Shown here piece by piece: positions 40,165-42,713 of a DNA stretch of 42,713 nt. Made by a program: the position numbers and the translations under genes. The stretch is from Clostridia bacterium. Its GTDB lineage: Bacteria > Bacillota > Clostridia > Oscillospirales > Acutalibacteraceae. Positions within the stretch are counted from its first letter, which is position 1; each line of letters begins with the position of its first letter. Under the pieces are notes generated by a model. The model was given only the letters and a program-made list of their open reading frames with translations, did not search any database and was not told where the DNA came from. The DNA lies in NCBI GenBank assembly GCA_017521925.1, contig JAFXBG010000019.1, positions 1 to 42,713 on the forward strand, in the 5' to 3' direction.

Positions 40165-42351
40165 TTATTTAAGTTTTTTCTGAGCATATTTATTGGGTCT
40201 TAAAACCATATATGCCAGAAAAGCAAGTGAAAGCACTGCAAAGATAAGTCCCACTACATTTACATTTCCTGTAAACAGAAGTCCGAACTGATAAATAATC
40301 AGCGAAACAACATAAGCAAACACGCACATATAGCCGATTGCAAATGCTGTCCATTTGAAATTGTTCATTTCCCTCTTGATTGCACCCATTGCGGCAAAAC
40401 AAGGAGCACAAAGAAGGTTGAACACAAGGAAGCTAAAGCCTGCAAGACCTGAACCGCCGAAAATAGCACTTGCAACAGTTGCACCCTCTCCGCTCATAGC
40501 AGCAAGCTCTTCAAGAACGCTTACTACCTCTTCCTTAGCTACAAGACCCATAATTGTAGCAACGGCTGACTGCCAGTTGCCAAACCCAAGGGGGATAAAA
40601 ATCCAGGAAATCGCCGAACCAACCATTTCAAGTATGGACGCTCCGCCTACACCCTCGTCGATATAATGGAAACCGCCCTCAAAGCTTAAGGAGTTAAGCA
40701 CCCAAATAACAACAGATGCGGCAAAAATAACTGTACCTGCACGTTTAATGAAAGACCAACCTCTTTCCCAGGTAGCCCTGAGGAAGTTTTTGGGAACAGG
40801 TGCGTGGTAAGCAGGAAGCTCCATAACAAAGGGAGCAGGGTCACCTGCAAAGGCTTTAAGCTTTTTAAGAAGCACACCTGAAATTACCACTGCAGAAATA
40901 CCTAAGAAGTACGCCGCCGTTGCAACCCAGGCAGAACCGCCGAAAAGTGCACTTGCAATAAGTCCGACAACGGGCATTTTTGCACCGCAGGGAATAAAAC
41001 TTGTGGTCATAATGGTAATTTTTCGGTCACGGTCGCTTTCAATGGTACGGCTTGCCATAATACCCGGCACACTGCAGCCTGTACCAACAAGCATAGGAAT
41101 AAAGGACTTACCCGAAAGTCCGAACTTTCTGAAGAGCCTGTCCATAATAAAGGCAACACGTGCCATATATCCGCAGTCCTCAAGAAGTGAGAGTAAAAGG
41201 AAAAGTATGAGCATCTGAGGCACAAAACCTAAAATTGCACCTACACCTGCCACAATACCATCCATAATAAGGCTGTAGAGCCAATGGGCAATTACAGGGT
41301 TGCCTGCACTGTCAAGAAGGAAAGTATCAAGAAATTCAGGCACACTTACCCAGGACCCCATAAACGCAGGCAAGTCACCTGCTGCAACACACTCAGAGAA
41401 CGAGCCGAAAAGTCCGTCGTTCATAAATGTAACTGTCCAGTTGCCTACTGTACCAATGGAAATCATATATACAAAAAGCATTGCTACAATAAAAATCGGA
41501 ATAGCAAGCACACGGTTGGTTACTATTCTGTCGATTTTATCTGTAACTGTAAGTCTGCCGATGCTTTTCTTAACGTAGCAGCCCTTAAGAATTTTGTCTA
41601 TGTAAAGGTAACGCTCGTTGGTAATAACTGCCTCGGCATCATCGTCAAGCTCTTCTTCTACAGCTTTTATGTCGTTTTCCATATGCTCTACGATTTTGCC
41701 CTCAAGCTTAAGCTTGCAAAGCACGTGGCGATCCCTTTCAAAAAGCTTGATAGCAAAAAATCTCTGCTGTTCTTCGGGCATATTGTGAATAGCCGCTTCT
41801 TCAATATGAGCTATAGCATGCTCTACGGTACCTGAGAAAATATGCTGAGGCACAGCTCTGCCCTTTTTTGCTGCCTCAATAGCAAGCTGAGCGGCTTCTT
41901 CAATACCGTCATTTTTAAGAGCTGAAATCTCAACCACAGGGCATTTAAGTCTTTTGCCTAAAAGCTCTGTATCAATTTTGTCACCCTGTTTTCTTACAAC
42001 GTCCATCATATTAATGGCTACAACTACGGGAATACCGATTTCCATAAGCTGAGTCGTAAGGTAAAGGTTACGCTCTAAATTTGTACCGTCTACAATATTA
42101 AGAATAGCATCAGGTCTTTCCTCAATAAGGTAGCTTCTGGCTACAACTTCCTCCAGAGTATAGGGAGAAAGGCTGTAAATACCGGGAAGGTCTGTAAGTA
42201 CAACATCCTCGTGCTTTTTTAATCTACCCTCTTTTTTCTCAACGGTTACTCCGGGCCAGTTTCCAACATATTGGTTTGAGCCTGTAAGAGTATTAAAAAG
42301 GGTTGTTTTGCCCGAATTAGGGTTACCCGCCAGGGCAATTCTTATCTGCAT
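40165..42351 (-). CDS. feoB: Ferrous iron transporter FeoB
   Basis: The 728-aa protein has an N-terminal G domain (G1 GNPNSGKTT, G3 DLPGIYSL, G4 NMMD) followed by a helical guanine-dissociation-inhibitor-like segment (about 170-260). The membrane domain has two Gate regions, including GTGCSVPGIMASRTIESDRDRK and PCGAKMPVVGL, and the end segment LLCAPCFAAMGAIKREM; its Cys residues are conserved. The length is normal for bacterial FeoB. The start at 42351 is supported by GAGAGG 6 nt upstream; an earlier ATG at 42390 overlaps the operator palindrome at 42371-42384. It imports Fe(II) together with FeoA. Confidence 0.97.
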   Translation of the reverse strand: MQIRIALAGNPNSGKTTLFNTLTGSNQYVGNWPGVTVEKKEGRLKKHEDVVLTDLPGIYSLSPYTLEEVVARSYLIEERPDAILNIVDGTNLERNLYLTTQLMEIGIPVVVAINMMDVVRKQGDKIDTELLGKRLKCPVVEISALKNDGIEEAAQLAIEAAKKGRAVPQHIFSGTVEHAIAHIEEAAIHNMPEEQQRFFAIKLFERDRHVLCKLKLEGKIVEHMENDIKAVEEELDDDAEAVITNERYLYIDKILKGCYVKKSIGRLTVTDKIDRIVTNRVLAIPIFIVAMLFVYMISIGTVGNWTVTFMNDGLFGSFSECVAAGDLPAFMGSWVSVPEFLDTFLLDSAGNPVIAHWLYSLIMDGIVAGVGAILGFVPQMLILFLLLSLLEDCGYMARVAFIMDRLFRKFGLSGKSFIPMLVGTGCSVPGIMASRTIESDRDRKITIMTTSFIPCGAKMPVVGLIASALFGGSAWVATAAYFLGISAVVISGVLLKKLKAFAGDPAPFVMELPAYHAPVPKNFLRATWERGWSFIKRAGTVIFAASVVIWVLNSLSFEGGFHYIDEGVGGASILEMVGSAISWIFIPLGFGNWQSAVATIMGLVAKEEVVSVLEELAAMSGEGATVASAIFGGSGLAGFSFLVFNLLCAPCFAAMGAIKREMNNFKWTAFAIGYMCVFAYVVSLIIYQFGLLFTGNVNVVGLIFAVLSLAFLAYMVLRPNKYAQKKLK

Positions 42352-42370
42352 ATATGGCCTCTCTTTCAGA

Positions 42371-42384
42371 TTAGCATTTGCTAA
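42371..42384. promoter_or_regulatory. Iron-box-like palindrome between feoA and feoB
   Basis: TTAGCATTTGCTAA is a near-perfect 14-bp palindrome (TTAGC-4-GCTAA). Two related copies lie upstream of feoA. The shape resembles DtxR/IdeR-family operators. Confidence 0.6.
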
Positions 42385-42423
42385 CCGCATATTTAAGCAA
42401 AAGGGACTTTACGCCCCTTAAAA

Positions 42424-42645
42424 TCACTCTATTTCAATCATCGCGGCATCTGCCTTACGAAGGGACAAAGCATATCCTCTTACGTTAAGCTCCATAGGGT
42501 CGCCTAAAGGAGCCATCTTGCGGATGTAAATCTCAACGCCCTTTGTAATGCCCATATCCATAATTCTTCGCTTAACAGGACCTTCGCCGTGAAGCTTCTT
42601 AACCTTTACGGTGTGTCCGATTTTTGCATCTCTTAAAGTGTTCAT
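42424..42645 (-). CDS. feoA: FeoA family SH3-like protein
   Basis: The 73-aa protein has the FeoA beta-barrel pattern: LRDAKIGHTVKVKKLHGEG, VKRRIMDMGITKGVEIYIRK, APLGDPMELNVRGYALSLRK. It is a small cytoplasmic partner of FeoB in Fe(II) uptake. It lies 72 bp upstream of feoB, with an iron-box-like palindrome in the gap. AGGAGAAGTATAAAT precedes the start codon. Confidence 0.95.
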   Translation of the reverse strand: MNTLRDAKIGHTVKVKKLHGEGPVKRRIMDMGITKGVEIYIRKMAPLGDPMELNVRGYALSLRKADAAMIEIE

Positions 42646-42665
42646 ATTTATACTTCTCCTGGCGG

Positions 42666-42713
42666 TTAGCCTAAGGTAACCGCACCTTCTAAAAATAAGT
42701 TAGCCTTTGCTAA
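42666..42713. promoter_or_regulatory. Two iron-box-like palindromes upstream of feoA
   Basis: TTAGCCTAAGGTAA (42666-42679) and TTAGCCTTTGCTAA (42700-42713) lie 20-70 bp upstream of feoA and match the copy at 42371-42384. They are best explained as binding sites for an iron-dependent repressor of the DtxR/IdeR type. The promoter itself is at or beyond the right edge. Confidence 0.65.

Overview
The window looks like a chromosomal segment of a low-to-moderate GC Gram-positive anaerobe, most likely a gut member of the Clostridia (Oscillospirales/Ruminococcaceae-like). Pointers are AGGAGG-type ribosome binding sites, consensus -35/-10 promoters with 16-18 bp spacers, a T-box riboswitch, lipoprotein solute-binding proteins, a secreted GH13 amylase with MalEFG-like importers, indolepyruvate:ferredoxin oxidoreductase, and teichoic-acid-type polymer genes. 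This placement is inferred from gene content; no rRNA is present. I saw no tRNA, rRNA, CRISPR array, insertion sequence or prophage gene. Gene density is high and most transcription units end in clear intrinsic terminators.

Layout, left to right. (1) 1-345: a T-box leader on the minus strand, probably tryptophan-specific, controlling a gene beyond the left edge. (2) 357-3618, minus: the S1-domain protein Tex and a sugar-transfer-associated ATP-grasp protein. (3) 3844-5895, plus: a LytTR response regulator and GHKL histidine kinase pair; two direct repeats sit between it and the divergent ATP-grasp gene. (4) 5980-7179: an AI-2E-family membrane protein. (5) 7225-9003, minus: a secreted protein with a starch-binding-like and a cohesin-like module. 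(6) 9207-12386, minus: an ABC sugar importer (binding protein plus two permeases, no ATPase). (7) 12771-14207, minus: glutamine synthetase. (8) 14281-19972, minus: an operon of sodium:solute symporter, IorA, IorB, phenylacetate-CoA ligase and an ACT-domain protein, best read as arylacetate uptake and interconversion with aromatic amino acids. (9) 20132-22610, plus: metY-metA behind a 19-residue leader peptide containing Met-Met-Met-Cys-Thr-Cys and an intrinsic terminator, a likely translation-coupled attenuator. (10) 22611-29538, minus: a LuxR-type regulator, a GH13 amylase lipoprotein and a maltodextrin-type ABC importer. (11) 30015-31502: a MurE-like ligase. (12) 31674-35895, plus, converging on 35949-39842, minus: a phosphonate locus (a three-domain cytidylyltransferase/PEP mutase fusion, an iron-type alcohol dehydrogenase and phosphonopyruvate decarboxylase) meeting a YidC-TagF fusion and an LTA-synthase-like phosphotransferase. 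(13) 39994-42645, minus: feoA-feoB and a small Cys-rich Feo-associated protein, with three 14-bp palindromes that look like iron-repressor operators.

Two systems stand out. The first is the met leader: a consensus promoter, a strong ribosome binding site, a leader peptide rich in Met and Cys codons, overlapping alternative RNA pairings and a terminator, placed directly ahead of genes for methionine synthesis. The second is the phosphonate/cell-surface locus. PEP mutase, decarboxylase and an alcohol dehydrogenase (with no transaminase) predict 2-hydroxyethylphosphonate; the fused cytidylyltransferases could activate it as a CMP ester; the YidC-TagF fusion and the LTA-synthase-like enzyme could build or decorate a surface polymer with it. 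Both interpretations are inferences from sequence and context.
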